This document shows, in pieces, positions 43,723 to 54,196 of a stretch of DNA of 64,000 bases. The DNA is from Spizellomyces punctatus DAOM BR117 (taxonomy: Eukaryota > Chytridiomycota > Chytridiomycetes > Spizellomycetales > Spizellomycetaceae), in assembly GCF_000182565.1 (NCBI RefSeq), contig NW_015971542.1, forward strand, positions 889,736 to 953,735. Reading direction: 5' to 3'. Positions within the stretch are counted from its first letter, which is position 1. Each line of letters begins with the position of its first letter. The notes beneath the pieces were generated by a model. The model worked only from the letters and a program-made list of their open reading frames with translations, did no database searches and was not told the DNA's origin. The translations under genes and the position numbers were made by a program.

Positions 43723-46700
43723 ATGACCACGAGTCCCCGAGAGGATGTACAGAGTGGGTCATATTTGCCTAGGACGCCTCATGACTCTGCCAGGATAATG
43801 GAAGGTGATGCTGTTTCACGGATCTCACAGTGGAATGAACATGCTGTTGCCCAGTGGTTGGAGGCAGCTGGCTTTGGAAGATATGTAACACCTTTCGTCG
43901 AAAAGCATGTGACAGGAAACGTCCTGTTGAACATGACGTACGACACGCTTCGCCAATCGGGAGTGACAAATTTGGGGGATCGCGCGAAACTATTACTACT
44001 CGTCAATAACCTGAAAGGCAACACTTCGCCAAATCATTCGACATCCAGCAGCGTCTCGGGATTTCCTCCCACTCTGGTAGACGAACAGCTACCTGCTCAA
44101 GGTGACATAACTGGTGCCTCTACGCCTGTGTCTAGAAATACGCCGCCCCAGACAGCAGTGTCTCCGACGAGGCCCGTGCGCACCGAATCCTCCAGTACAC
44201 TACATCCCCAACATACAAGCCCGATATCTACTGGAGGAAATCGCCTTCCAATTCCTCCTCGCACTAAAAGCAAAGAAGCTTTCCCAAGAGGATGGGATGC
44301 TAGAATTCACGGATGGGACTCGTCGGTTCGGACCGTTGCTCTGCAAGACGGCGGACAGCCTCGAGACGGATTTCAAGACCGTACATATATTTCGTCTCTT
44401 TGTCAAGAAAAGCACATGTCTGCTCGCACTACCATTTACAGTGATCTTGTTCCGACGGTAAATGTATCTTCCTTGCTACCGGATCGCACAGACTCTCTCC
44501 TGGACTCGAACGTTAGTGACTCTTCACTTTCAACCCCGTCAGTATCCTGTGCGTATGGGGACGGGTCATCCAACTATATGGGCCGATTAAGCGCGGTACA
44601 TGTGTCGCCACCGACGGGTGAGGCTGAATTCCAAGACGACTCTAGCTTGATGAGCAGAGCGGCAAACCCCTTAAGACGTCAACCGGCCATACGTGAATCT
44701 CGATCAAAATCACCTCCACGAAGCGATGACAGCGATACAAGTAATGGAAAGCGGCGGCCCAACTTAGCCATTCGCACCAATTTAAATCAGTTGGCCCCGC
44801 CAAACTCGAAATCAATATCCAGAAGATCCCCAGATGGCTCACTCTCAGTTTCTCCAAGCACTCCTAATATATCTCATACAGCACGGTCTCCACGAGACCG
44901 GGAATTAAGTCGAGAAGGAAGTAGTGGAAGCGTGGGCACGGTATCGCCTACCACTGCCATCGTGGATTCTCCAAACACTCACTTTGTGCGGTCTCTCAGA
45001 GACTTGAGTTTCTATGAGAAGGTAAATTATCGGTCTTTTTTTTTCTGAGTTTCACTTGATGCACTCTATTGCTTGTCTAACTTTGACTTCTATAGGACAA
45101 CACGATGGACATAGCCGGGCTACGAGAGGTAAGTTCGCACATTGCATACCAAAATGCGCTAGCTCATATAGTTGACAAATATTTTGACAATAGCGATGTA
45201 TTCGAGTGACGGGATTAGATGACCAGTCCCATATAATTGACGTCAGAAACCTCGTCGGCGCCCAAGCAATTCGCGACAGAGTCTTTATGAAGTTCAATCT
45301 GCGGGATCCAGGGGAGAGAATGAGGTACGGCATATATGGACTGGATTTTTCGGGCCAACTCGACACAGGTATGTAAACCCGTCACCAGATTTGCAGGTGC
45401 ATGCTCAACTCATCCCCTATATAGAGAATCAATTGGACGATGAAGCTCTTCTGGCAATTTGCAAATCGCCCAATTACCAACTCAAAGCTCATTTGGTCCT
45501 CAAACGACTTGACGAAGAGTGTGCTCTCCCATTGCCAGATGAGAAGTTGGTTGACACGCCAGCAACTCCCCATGAAGTTTCGGAAGTAGATGAACCCCTG
45601 TCATCGCCAATTGTCCCCAAGCAAAGCACACGACGGGGGCTGCTTAAGCTGTTTAGCAACGCGACAAAACGAGCTGTGGCGCCACCTGAAGACGAGCCCT
45701 ATGTGGACGTATCGAATATAGCCCCGCACTCTGCTCCGGTGCGACTGGAATCAAACAACGACATTCCACTTCTCGGACCACCAGATCAAGATGGTTTCCC
45801 TGAAGGAGAGACTGGGGATTTCCAAAGTATTGATGATCTACCTTATGATGGACCCCTTTCGAGGGTCACAACAAAGAAGCTCGAGCATTTCTTTGGAGAG
45901 CGGCCGCCAAGTGAGCTTATTTGTGAAAACCTAGAGGAATTTTTCCCAAGTTTATCGCGATCGCGTCCCATCACTAGTCAAGGTCAAGGGGAGATGACAG
46001 GCGGCGATCATGTACCGGAAAGAGAACGTTTATCTTTGAAGAATTTTGTAAAGGAAACTATGAAAAGGAAAAGGGCCAGCCGAAGCGAGACCAGTTTTGG
46101 ACGGCGACTGAGTAGACCAGCCGCCTTGGTACTCTCCGAACTGTCAGAGCCCGATAAGGTGCCAACACAGGAGCAAGCACAACCCGAGGAAGTGGAGCAA
46201 GTTGAAAGTCAGTGGAAGGATCGCATTGCAACCATTGACGAGGATTCTAGTGTGCTGACTGGAAAAGATGCAGACTGGTTGCCTATCTCACGGAATCCAG
46301 ATGTTGATGATCTTCTCCGAACAGAAGGTGGGAGCGACGGGGAAGCGGATCCCATGGAGCGGCCAATGGCAAGTCGCAAACGTTCGGCCAAGATTTTTGG
46401 AGTCCGAAAGGGGGTTTTGGTGGATTATGCTGCGGAGCAACCGCTGTCGCAAGCAGGCTCTATTCCAATGATTGACCGAGTGTGGACCACGTCGCTGAAT
46501 GATTTGGATAAAAGTCGGCGACGCTCTACTGTGTCTCACACGAGCGTGTTGGGCCGTCGTTCTAAGCAATCACTGGTGGGGAGCCGTAAGAATTTAAGCC
46601 GCTCAGATACGGAATTGGACGAGTCTGAGATCTCTACTGGCGATAGGCTACGAAGGGCAGGAACAAAACGCGCTCAAATGAAACGGCTCGCGAGAAGCGA

Positions 46701-48733
46701 TGACTATCTGCATACTTCTGAGAAATGGGCACCTCTGAAATTAACTTGGAGTGACGAAAGTTTCCTGAACCAGCGCAGAGCTGGAACCATTGGAATGAAC
46801 CTTGGTACGCGCAAGAGCGTAGCGTCTTGGGACAAACGACGCGAACACCGTTCCGAGTCCGAGATTGAGGCAGAGGGCACTACTGAATCTTATAAGCCAC
46901 TTACATCGAGGAGAACCACTCGCAGGGAATCCAAACTGGCGTCGCAAAATTCTTTGGCTGCAGAGCGCCCAATCGCAGAAGAAGACGAAGAACATGAAGA
47001 TGACGTAACTGCCAGCACGGATATCGCTCTTCGGGACGAACAGACTACGCAAGAGCCGAAAATCCCTGGGGACGGATCGGCTGCCAATTCTCTGGAGGGT
47101 CTCGATAGATCCATGCCTACGCTGTCAAGAGCATTTACGCACGAACCTGACAAGCGGAGCAACGTTGAATGGGCTTGCGGTCCCTTGATAGGCAAAGGCG
47201 CATATGGTAAAGTCTTCTACGGGGTTAATGTGAAGACTGGAGAAATTATGGCCGTCAAACAAGTGGAACTCGCTGGGATGCCTAGGAAGCGAAATGCGGA
47301 GGACGCGAAAAAGGATTCCAGGCGCAGAATGTTGGACGCACTTCATCGTGAAATTACTCTTTTAAAAGATTTAGATCATGAGAATATCGTGCGGTGAGTA
47401 GTGATACGTGGCTATGGACGACAGTGGACTAAATGGTCCCCACTCTGTGGCTTTTATGTGGACTGATTCATACAGATACCTCGGTTATGACGTGGAAGGA
47501 ACGACGATCAATGTCTTTCTAGAATATGTCTCTGGTGGTTCTATATCATCGTCGATTACCAGCATGGGCCGCTTTGAGGAGCCTTTGGTGCGGAGCTTAA
47601 CATGCCAAATCCTTTGCGGCCTGGAGTACCTTCATGAACGATCTATCATTCACCGAGATATCAAAGGAGGAAACGTACTGCTCGATGAGAACGGTGTCGC
47701 AAAAATATCAGATTTTGGAATTTCAAAGAAAAACGGTACGTTGTAATCAATAATCAGAAAGAGTTTTCAAAGGGAGCTACATCGTTTGGGTGTCGTTTTT
47801 TTATCCGCAGAGTACAAGATGGCATATAGGTTCAACTCGCGCATGTCAATGCAAGGCTCTGTGCATTGGATGGCCCCAGAGGTCATCAAAGCTAAGGGTT
47901 ACTCTGCTAAAGTCGATATTTGGTATGTGACTATCATATGTTTTTTATTCCACATGACCGCACTGACCCTCAGTTGTGCACAGGAGTCTGGGCTGTCTCA
48001 TACTTGAGATGTTCACCGGATACAACCCCTGGCGGCAGCTGGACGAGCTACAAACGATGTGGCGGTTGGGTCGTGAAAACACACCTCCATTACCTGAGTG
48101 GTTGTCACCACAGGCACAAAACTTGCTGGAAAAGTGCTTTACAATGTAAGGAATCAAAGGAACGTTAGCGACCTTTCATGTCTTATTTCTGACTCATGGA
48201 TGTTCATGGTTCATAGCGATCCTGATCAACGACCGACTGCAACCGATCTTCTATCGCACGAGTTTGCTGATGTGGATCCCGCCACCATTGTTGACTTTCG
48301 AGCGTATAAGGAAGCAGCGATCGAGCAAAAGCGTCTGGAAGAGGAGGAGGCCGATGCTCTTTCCGACGATGACGATTGGGACGGGAGCGACGTGAACTGG
48401 CTTACAAGCCGAAATTCCTTGTACATTTCGCGGGTACTTACGGCTAGACGGCTTTCCACAATGAAGCGGCGAGCCTCCAAGGGTCTTGCTTCGAAAGACG
48501 ATAATATCGGCGGTGACGCTAATGTCACCCCTGATAGTGTTGTTAAACAGGATGCTGGAGAGTCGGAGCCACTACCCAATAGTCTGACAGGAACTTCTTT
48601 CGGAAGTGCTGATGTCGATGCGGATCTTAACTGTGAGGAGGAGATTTCACATAACAGTAGTGCTTTTCAGCACCGTAATGATGAGAGCCACCGAATGATG
48701 TCTCTGAATGAATCAGTAGCTATTTTGCACTGA
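43723..48733 (+). CDS. MAPKKK with SAM and Ras-association domains (STE11/Byr2 type)
   Basis: Exons 43723..45021, 45096..45128, 45194..45368, 45425..47393, 47476..47735, 47811..47922, 47984..48145 and 48217..48733 encode 1508 residues. A SAM domain lies at about residues 35-100 ([20 protein letters not shown]). An RA domain lies at about 445-525 ([34 protein letters not shown]). One KL-x-x-FFG motif follows near residue 650. The C-terminal kinase has [35 protein letters not shown] and [11 protein letters not shown], all MEKK-like. Such kinases link Ras, Cdc42 or Ste50-type inputs to the mating or cell-wall MAPK cascade. The tail after the kinase is acidic with a basic patch (TMKRRASKG). The RA-domain intron was chosen as 45369..45424 because it preserves the RA fold. 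Confidence 0.92.
45871..45945 (+). other. FFG motif in the MAPKKK
   Basis: Encodes [20 protein letters not shown] followed by LEEFFP. It matches motif copy 1 of the RGS protein (KKLAKFFGERPSVELI) at most positions, although the two genes are 28 kb apart and otherwise unrelated. It lies between the RA domain and the kinase in a region that looks disordered. Confidence 0.75.
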
Positions 48734-48952
48734 TGGAAATCTGTCGCTCATTTTGCGTTTTAATATCTTTCGTGTATTAGATTTTTGATCTCTTAATGTA
48801 TTATTTTAAATGTACAGAGCTTGGCCAGAAAGTTGTAATTGGTCGTAAAGTCACTAAACGAAAACAAATGATTGCTCTAATACTCAGTAAATAACGCGAA
48901 TAGTCTGATGTTTGAAAGACTGTTATGCATGATAAATAACCGCAAGTCCTGC

Positions 48953-49780
48953 CTATGCTTGTCTATCTAATAGCGATCTAATGTGCTTGTTGATGAATTG
49001 GCACTTCAAAGCTTCCGCTGGTAAATTCTTTGCGCCTGACACACGCTTGATGCACTAGAAGACCGGCCTATTTGAGATGCAAGCCAAATTATCACTAAAC
49101 GTTGCCAAATACCATACCTGTGGTGCTCCACACCAGCAGTCGAAAGGTTGGCTCATATCCCATTCCGTACTGGGCCGACAGTAAATGAGATAACAAAATG
49201 ATGGTACTATTAGCAGCGAGAACTCACCTTGGGTAGAAAAAGGTCGCTTCATCTCCCGGCTGGAATGGCAAAGGCATTAGCATCCTATATCGTGTACTTG
49301 CCCCGCAGCTATATGACTTTTTTACCTGCAAGTCCCGAGCTGCAATCACTTCCAACGTTTCAACGTCAATAATGACAGAGGGATCGCAGGAGTGATTCTT
49401 TATTGGAAGGGTATAAAGGTCAATAATGAGCTTATGGTAAGAAGTCCTTAGTGTACAAATACCATAAAGACGAGCTCAGAGTTCAACTCGATGTGCTTAT
49501 CCGCCGAAATTTGCACAGATGACCACCTTTGGAAAGGGCGAGAAAAGACGATCAGAGAACTAGCATACAGACATAACTGTAAGTTGCCAAAATACCTCTT
49601 AAAGGCTTCATAGCACCCTTCAATTTTAGCCATGACTTCCTTTGCCTGGAACGGGCGGAGCACAACCAACTTTGACTTGAAGTCCCCGTCCGCGCCACTG
49701 CGAACAATTTCGAACCGGTCCGGGAATTTGAGGCTACATGCGACAGCCAAATGATGAAAGAACACATGAGCGATCGGCAT
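48953..49780 (-). CDS. small SET-domain protein with post-SET cysteines
   Basis: Six exons (49596..49780, 49463..49526, 49326..49397, 49228..49259, 49118..49169, 48953..49054) encode 168 residues. Motifs are HIELNSELVFMNHSCDPSV (the NHSC cofactor-site motif), VIAARDLQPGDEATFFYPST (with the catalytic-type Tyr), and FDCWCGAPQCIKRVSGAKNL (post-SET CxC...C). The set resembles a family of very small fungal SET proteins of unknown substrate. The SET-N part is short, so methyltransferase activity is not certain. The start at 49780 is the first ATG in frame; an upstream exon is possible. Confidence 0.8.
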
Positions 49781-50665
49781 GCATCTGGTTGAGGCTCAAG
49801 CCTCAGATGACGCGCGCAACTAAACCCTTGGCTTCTCCGCCGGAGGCTTGCTATATGGCATGGTACATGACTAATGAATATGCACGTCCAGTGTGCCAAA
49901 GACACAAGCGGGGTCTAGAGGGACCCGGGCATAAAGGCCAGAAACATATGTGCTCCAGTCCGGCAGACCAAAACTATGCCAACGGTGCCCAGCGTCGCCT
50001 ATCGTGCCTTCATACGCCAATACGTACCTTTCCACCATGGTGTGCAATGGTTGTCTGCTCTAGCCGTTGTTCGAGGTGATGGAAACAAAAAGTCAGTGCC
50101 AAGCACAACCTCCGCCAACCAACGCGATCGGAGTAGGAAATGAACGACCCCACGGAGATCACCCGAGGGAGATGGTTTGGAATGTGACTGTGCCATGCTT
50201 TTTTTTCACGTGATCGTACGATCAAAAGCTTCAATTCAGCCGAGATGGTTTCTGAAGCGCTGGTTTGAAGCCGGGCTTCTTCCTAAGGCTCTCCCGCATA
50301 GGCCGAGTTGACGCCAAGGGTCTTGCATGTATCGCACATTAGTTTCCTTGAAGGCGATCAACAGTAGTGATCATAATCGCTGTCAATGTGCGGATCAAAG
50401 CTGATCTCGTCAGGCGCATACGGTATTAACAGGCTGCCGGTGGATAGATGGCACTCCCTGAGAATAGTGTTGCGTGAAATTTACTCTCCAACTACGAAAC
50501 AAGTATGCGTATCTCAACATGTTGAACGGTCATGTTAATTACAGCTATCGGGAAGTTTGATCGACGCTTACTAAGGGCTACTAATGTACTTGGTAAGCGA
50601 AGCACGTGGATACGATCAAGCAACGGTTCAGCAGCGTTGGCTTGGTCATTCATCTTGAGCAAACC
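49781..50665. promoter_or_regulatory. long divergent spacer with E-box
   Basis: About 885 bp between the SET gene (-) and the XRCC4-like gene (+). A TCACGTGA palindrome is at 50206..50213, next to a T-rich tract and the sequence CGTACGATC. Minus open frames at 49999..50234 have no support. Confidence 0.4.
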
Positions 50666-52512
50666 ATGTCAACCAACAGAACTTTCTGTCGGATTGCACC
50701 CAGGCCTGACTATAACAGCTTATCTTCTTCTTTGAGTTTAAGCCAAAGCGGTCAAGAAACGACACTTTATGTATCATGTGACTGGAATTCTGTTAATAGT
50801 GCTTCGCGAAGCACTGCCGTCGCGTTTGAGTTGGGGATTACAGATGGCACGATCGTATGGCAACGAGCAGGTAAATGGCTCTTTAGACACTGCACAGGCC
50901 GCAAGCATTTGTTTGGCTAAAGGATTAAATCCGTTTATCAAAGTCACCATGGCGGATCTACGACGATGTCAACCTGAAGATATTTCTGAAGATGACTATC
51001 TGATGGCTACCAAAGCAGCTTTCGCAGGGCAGTCTGATCACAAAGGACAAAAAACTGGATGCTCAGTGAATACTGGAGACTTCACTGCTGAGGTTAGCGA
51101 TAGTTAGGTGTGGTCTAACGTACCGGCCAGGGAGATACCATTGCGTGAGAGCTTACGTTTTCCAATGCCAAAGCTGTCCTGGTTTTTAATATTAGATGGT
51201 GGAATCAAGGTATTATACTCTTTTTTTTGCACAAGCACCAAGTGTCACTGACGTAATAGTATCTTGCTCGCAGTTTGCGCTTGGCAGAATATCTCTGCCG
51301 TCTGTGTTAAAGGAGGAATGTAACGCAATATGGATAAAATGGATCGATGAATTGATAATCGATCGACAGGAGGCCTCGGTGAGGGCTGTCTCAGCACAAG
51401 TAACGACACAGCGCGGTCTGTTAATGGAACCTTACCATCACTATATAGGATCGAATCCAGAAATTGGAGGCAAAAGTTAAAGATCTGCAACAACAGCGAG
51501 CAGAGGTGTTGAAGGAGCATGATGTTTGGGTGAAAGAAAAGCGTGAAAAGGTTGAAAAGACAATCTACAAAAAGGTGGCCTCTTTCTCGAACGCCTCCTC
51601 CCTGCGACGATGCTTATGACAACACTACCAAGTTCAAGGAGGTGCTGAATGCAAAGAAAGGCAAAATACGGGATCTAATGAAAGCTAATAAAGAACTCGG
51701 TAATTATGAACACAGCGTACTTCCGTTTTGCTTAGAGGAGAATAATGAACAGTTCCATGGTGACAGCAATGCGAATCGCAACCTCGGAGGAGGCGCTCAA
51801 GGTAGCTGCAAGTCGAGCCATCGACGCATCAAACACCGTAGAGCACGAAGGGGTAGATCGGTATGTCCGGTCCTTCAGGAAGCAACTTACGTTCATCAAA
51901 TTAAAACGAAGTCCAAAGGGCCTTACACCCCAATCGGTTCAATGAAGCAGGCTCCCATTTGGCGGAATCTGGAGAATCAAGTTCTGATACGAGCGTTGAC
52001 GCCATTGTGGGTCGGCCAGCGAAAAGGAAGAGAGGAGAGGACGGCAGTCATGACGCAAGGCAACAGCGGACACGCCAATCAACAAGCTCTACCACCGCAC
52101 CATCTCATGGAGAACAATTAACAGTCACAGCGCAAAAGGGCGAAGCAGATAAAGTAATCTCTGCTATTAGCTTAGATGACTCTGATGATACGGACGAGGG
52201 ACCACCGGCTTTATTGGGTAATTTGGGTCTCCCAGATTTGAGAGGCAATGTGTATCGGACGACGTCAAGGTAAGATAAGATCCGCCCCTTTGTTACTATG
52301 GATAAACCCATTCGAGATTAACCCGCCATAGTAGAAGATTGGCACGTCCTGTGATGCCGTCAGCAGAAGCGGGAAAACCACCCGCAGCGGTCTTTCGGAC
52401 ACCGACTGCCATCGAGGGACGCCAGTCACGAACCGATCGCAGGACGGGATCGCGTGCACCATCCAATCTTTCAGAACAGGATTCGCCCGAATCGCTGCTA
52501 CGAAAGATTTAA
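50666..52512 (+). CDS. XRCC4/Lif1-like DNA repair factor (NHEJ)
   Basis: Proposed exons 50666..50870, 50944..51092, 51135..51209, 51274..51378, 51449..51574, 51633..51699, 51736..51801, 51951..52269 and 52332..52512 give about 430 residues. The head contains LYVSCDWNSVNS, FELGITDGTIVWQR and KLSWFLILDGGIKFALGRIS, matching the XRCC4 beta-sandwich order. The stalk is a coiled coil ending in EKTIYKKFKEVLNAKKGKIR, close to the animal XRCC4 stalk where DNA ligase IV binds. The tail is Ser/Asp-rich with a nuclear signal (RPAKRKRGED). XRCC4 tethers ligase IV at double-strand breaks. The second-exon acceptor (50944 or 50923) and the 146-nt intron near 51802..51950 are the uncertain points. Confidence 0.75.
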
Positions 52513-52635
52513 GTGATAGGTCTGCTTAAATTAAAGTCGGGAATTTCATCTTGCACTGCAGCTTTCGTTGGTAAGGTATCATACTCTTCTGAAAATAATA
52601 ATATGTATATACAATGTTAACCTGTCCTCTTGGCA

Positions 52636-53552
52636 TCAGTCAATGTCCATGGGCCGCACCCCTAGATCCCGGTTGCCGTTGGTAGGCAAGTCGGTTGGAG
52701 CAGTGGGGGATGATTCTGCGGCAAGCACTACTGTTACCAAGAGTTTACTTTTCCGCCATGCAGACAACTTGTATACCTGGTGGTGATCCCTCGATAATCT
52801 CTTTTTCCTCAGTAACAGACGGTACTCCATTTCCTTGTACAATTTCCATTGGGCTATCACGTATCACGCTAAAATGCAAAGGACTATCGGACGACGTAAC
52901 CAGTAACACCTTGTAATAAAGAATTTAGTTAGAAGCTCGGAAATAGCCCTGCGCTTGACAATATCTATACTAACCTTCTCCAAAGCTCGAAGATATTTCC
53001 ACACATTCTTGTGGTGCTCGTTTGGTCGGACAGTCAATTCGCATAATCGCTGCACGGTAAACGGTGCTTCATCAAAAGTATCCAATGCCAGTCCGATACG
53101 GGTCTCATAGTCCTTCACAGAATCCCCTTTATCCGCCTCATCTTCTGATTCTCCCTTAAGGTTTCGACGGATCTTCAACTTTATGACTTCTTTCACCAGA
53201 GGCCAAGGCTATTATCACATGTGCGTAAATATCAATCACATCAATTATCAGCTCTACAGTGATGCTTACATGCTCTAATTCGCAAGAGTCTGCTATTCTT
53301 GTCAACATATGATCGTATTCTATTATTTTTTGCGAGGCCAAGGGAAACGAGTAAGGCATAAACCTTTGAGTAACGGTCAACATGCGCTATTATGCAGCAA
53401 GGCCACGTACCAGATTTCCATTCTTTTTCGCCCGCATCTTGCAGTTCGGACAGTGTAGGAGCTTCCGTATCGCTAACCATTCCCGTCATCTGGGCCTGCA
53501 AGAGTTGCCGACTTGCGATCTGCGCAGCGTCATGAAGCCACATTTTCCACAT
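52636..53552 (-). CDS. protein phosphatase 4 regulatory subunit 2 (PPP4R2/Psy4-like)
   Basis: Exons 53407..53552, 53270..53363, 52975..53208, 52777..52909 and 52636..52730 give 233 residues. The diagnostic segment is DTFDEAPFTVQRLCELTVRP, NEHHKNVWKYLRALEK, matching the PPP4R2 'PFTIQRLCELL...KFLRALEK' core, preceded by a HPWPLVKEVIKLKIRRNL helix. The short acidic end (RPMDID) also fits. PPP4R2 with PPP4C and PPP4R3 dephosphorylates DNA-damage signals such as gamma-H2A. The start is uncertain: the open frame extends upstream to 53672, past the divergent LSM6 start, so ATG 53552 is preferred. Confidence 0.85.
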
Positions 53553-53647
53553 TCGACTCGACCGATCCACCTGATCGAGTTCCGGTTCCAACAGCACTGT
53601 CCATTGAGCGTCGATCAAGGGTATTGGTTCCCGATCACCGACAAAAG
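53553..53647. promoter_or_regulatory. compact PPP4R2/LSM6 divergent promoter
   Basis: Only about 95 bp separate the two start codons, the shortest well-supported divergent spacing in the window. Confidence 0.4.
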
Positions 53648-54075
53648 ATGAACCAACCTGGGCCAAAGTCACCTACAGACTTTCTCAACAATGTCATTGG
53701 ACGACCAGTGATTGTTAAATTGAACTCGGGGGTGAATTACAAGGGTGAGTATAGCTAGCATGCACATGTGATGGCCAAGCAACTTACCGATATTCGGGCA
53801 GGTACCCTAGCATGTTTGGATGGATACATGGTAAGCGTTCGTGGCTCAAGTCCGCAAAAGCACAACACAGCACCGCTCAGACCCTGCTGCCACTTTCAGA
53901 ATATTGCGCTTGAAAATACGGAAGAGTACGTACACGGGGTGTTAAAGAACAAGTATGGGGATTGCTTCATTCGAGGGAATAATGGTGAGTATGTCTCACA
54001 TAGTTTCTGAGTATCTTTGATGCTGAGCCATCTTTATTTGGGTGAGCAGTGCAATATATATGTGCTGCAAAGTGA
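53648..54075 (+). CDS. LSM6: U6 snRNA-associated Sm-like protein LSm6
   Basis: Four exons (53648..53744, 53802..53830, 53900..53984, 54050..54075) encode 78 residues. Sm1 motif: DFLNNVIGRPVIVKLNSGVN with GTLACLDGYMNIALENTEEY; Sm2: KNKYGDCFIRGNNVQYI. This matches LSm6 closely, including the IRGNNV strand. LSm6 is part of the LSm1-7 (mRNA decay) and LSm2-8 (U6 snRNP) rings. The last exon adds a very short tail (QYICAAK), so the protein is slightly shorter than most. Confidence 0.95.
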
Positions 54076-54196
54076 ACGCATCGGGGACGCTCGGTAGACG
54101 CAGGAATGATTCTGTGCGAGATGATCTAGCACGCTTTATGTCATTAATACAAGGAGAATTGTACATATTCTTTACGTCCATTCCTTCAAGCCCTGT

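Noticed and set aside
45369-45388. A 20-nt intron in the MAPKKK as a record-size intron
   Set aside because: A 56-nt in-phase intron (45369..45424) with better branch and pyrimidine context explains the same junction and restores the RA-domain length.
50944-51300. Zinc-finger reading (YHCVRAYVFQCQSCP) in the region 51130..51180
   Set aside because: It needs a different frame that runs into a stop; the frame giving the XRCC4 head strands (KLSWFLILDGG) is open and matches the family.
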